Source: Rhodospirillales bacterium (lineage in GTDB: Bacteria > Pseudomonadota > Alphaproteobacteria > Acetobacterales > Acetobacteraceae). Taken from it: a stretch of 33,734 nucleotides of DNA. Where the stretch lies: positions 1 through 33,734 of the forward strand of contig JANYDF010000067.1 in assembly GCA_025359905.1 (NCBI GenBank), given 5' to 3'. The translations under genes and the position numbers were made by a program. Below the pieces are notes generated by a model. It saw nothing but the letters and a program-made list of their open reading frames with translations, was not told where the DNA came from and did no database searches. Below are positions 33,428 through 33,734 of the stretch, piece after piece (position 1 is the stretch's first letter; each line of letters starts with the position of its first letter).

Positions 33428-33734
33428 TTATTGGCAGGTGGTCGCACCAGCCAATTGCGCGTTCGGCGCGGTCTCTTCCTTCACCGAAGCGGCAAGCTGG
33501 GCGTTCGGCGCGGTCTCTTCCTTCACCGAAGCTGCAAGCTGAGCGTTCGGAGCGGTGGTCTCCTTGACGCTGGCGGCAAGCTGAGCGTTCGGAGCGGTGG
33601 TCTCCTTAACGCTGGCGGCAAGCTGAGCGTTCGGCGCGGTGGTCTCTTTGACGCTGGCGGCAAGCTGGGCGTTCGGAGCGGCGGCCTCTTTGACGCTGGC
33701 GGCAAGCTGAGCGTTCGGCGCGTTGGTCTCTTTG
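33428..33734 (-). CDS. Tandem-repeat protein, C-terminal part (start lies right of window)
   Basis: The minus-strand frame from 33733 to the TAA at 33428-33430 is open and gives 101 residues. They form six full 14-residue repeats of consensus KETTAPNAQLAASV plus an eleven-residue partial, ending GATTCQ. Variants occur only at positions 3-4 (TN, AA, TT, ET). The start codon lies beyond the right edge. Codon choice varies between repeats (GTC/GTT/GTG for V, AAA/AAG for K) while the protein stays constant, which supports real coding. A Rho-independent terminator follows. No known family recognised; the composition (Ala, Thr, Asn, Gln, no aromatic residues) suggests an extended or helical spacer, perhaps secreted or surface-exposed, but no signal is visible here. 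Confidence 0.8.
   Translation of the reverse strand, partial: KETNAPNAQLAASVKEAAAPNAQLAASVKETTAPNAQLAASVKETTAPNAQLAASVKETTAPNAQLAASVKEETAPNAQLAASVKEETAPNAQLAGATTCQ
33449..33733 (-). repeat. 42-bp coding tandem repeat
   Basis: Six complete 42-bp units (33482-33733) and one 33-bp partial (33449-33481), continuing off the right edge. The units nearest the gene end differ most (GCTTCGGTGAAGGAAGAG in place of GCCAGCGTCAAGGAGACC). Copy number may vary between strains through slippage. Confidence 0.93.

Overview
The window is GC-rich, densely packed DNA in which genes are separated by short gaps and often overlap by 1-4 nt. The protein families suggest an alphaproteobacterium, probably a member of the Rhodospirillales/Acetobacteraceae; this is inference, as no taxonomic marker gene is present. 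No integrase, transposase, phage module or CRISPR array was seen.

Left half (1-16683) is an accessory catabolic and membrane locus. It begins with the end of a sensor kinase and a zinc alcohol dehydrogenase. A long co-directional operon (2155-12969) follows: sugar-type ABC importer (binding protein, double ATPase, two 450-residue permeases), a seven-helix proteorhodopsin-like protein that has lost the retinal-binding lysine, a flotillin, a small four-helix membrane protein and a sodium:solute symporter. A converging minus-strand operon (15529-13200) encodes an SCP2-like protein, an alpha/beta hydrolase and an AttM/BlcC-like lactonase. An IclR-family regulator is divergent from it. Two observations tie the operons together. 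First, the same two-part operator (two inverted repeats, each with a 4-nt spacer, centres 17 bp apart, plus a shared 10-mer) lies in front of the ABC operon and between the IclR gene and the lactonase operon. Second, short motifs of the form IKIVEF are repeated in an unusual C-terminal tail of the ABC ATPase and in an N-terminal extension of the lactonase, two unrelated folds. I read this as one regulon that imports and opens a lactone or sugar-derived substrate; the substrate is unknown.

Middle (16684-22153): a small SH3-like protein and a cold shock protein, tRNA-Gly(TCC) and tRNA-Val(CAC), a short-chain dehydrogenase, a two-subunit molybdenum hydroxylase of the isoquinoline 1-oxidoreductase type with a Tat signal, and a DUF4337 membrane protein.

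Right half (22154-33734) is mostly housekeeping: gph, glmU-glmS, a HigBA/RelE-type toxin-antitoxin pair, a DNA-deoxyinosine glycosylase-like gene, gabD-gor, class II DAHP synthase and nicotinate phosphoribosyltransferase. Beyond 33026 comes a gene-free stretch with two long palindromic repeat elements and a good Rho-independent terminator. The terminator closes a minus-strand gene that enters from beyond the right edge and encodes a near-perfect 14-residue tandem repeat.
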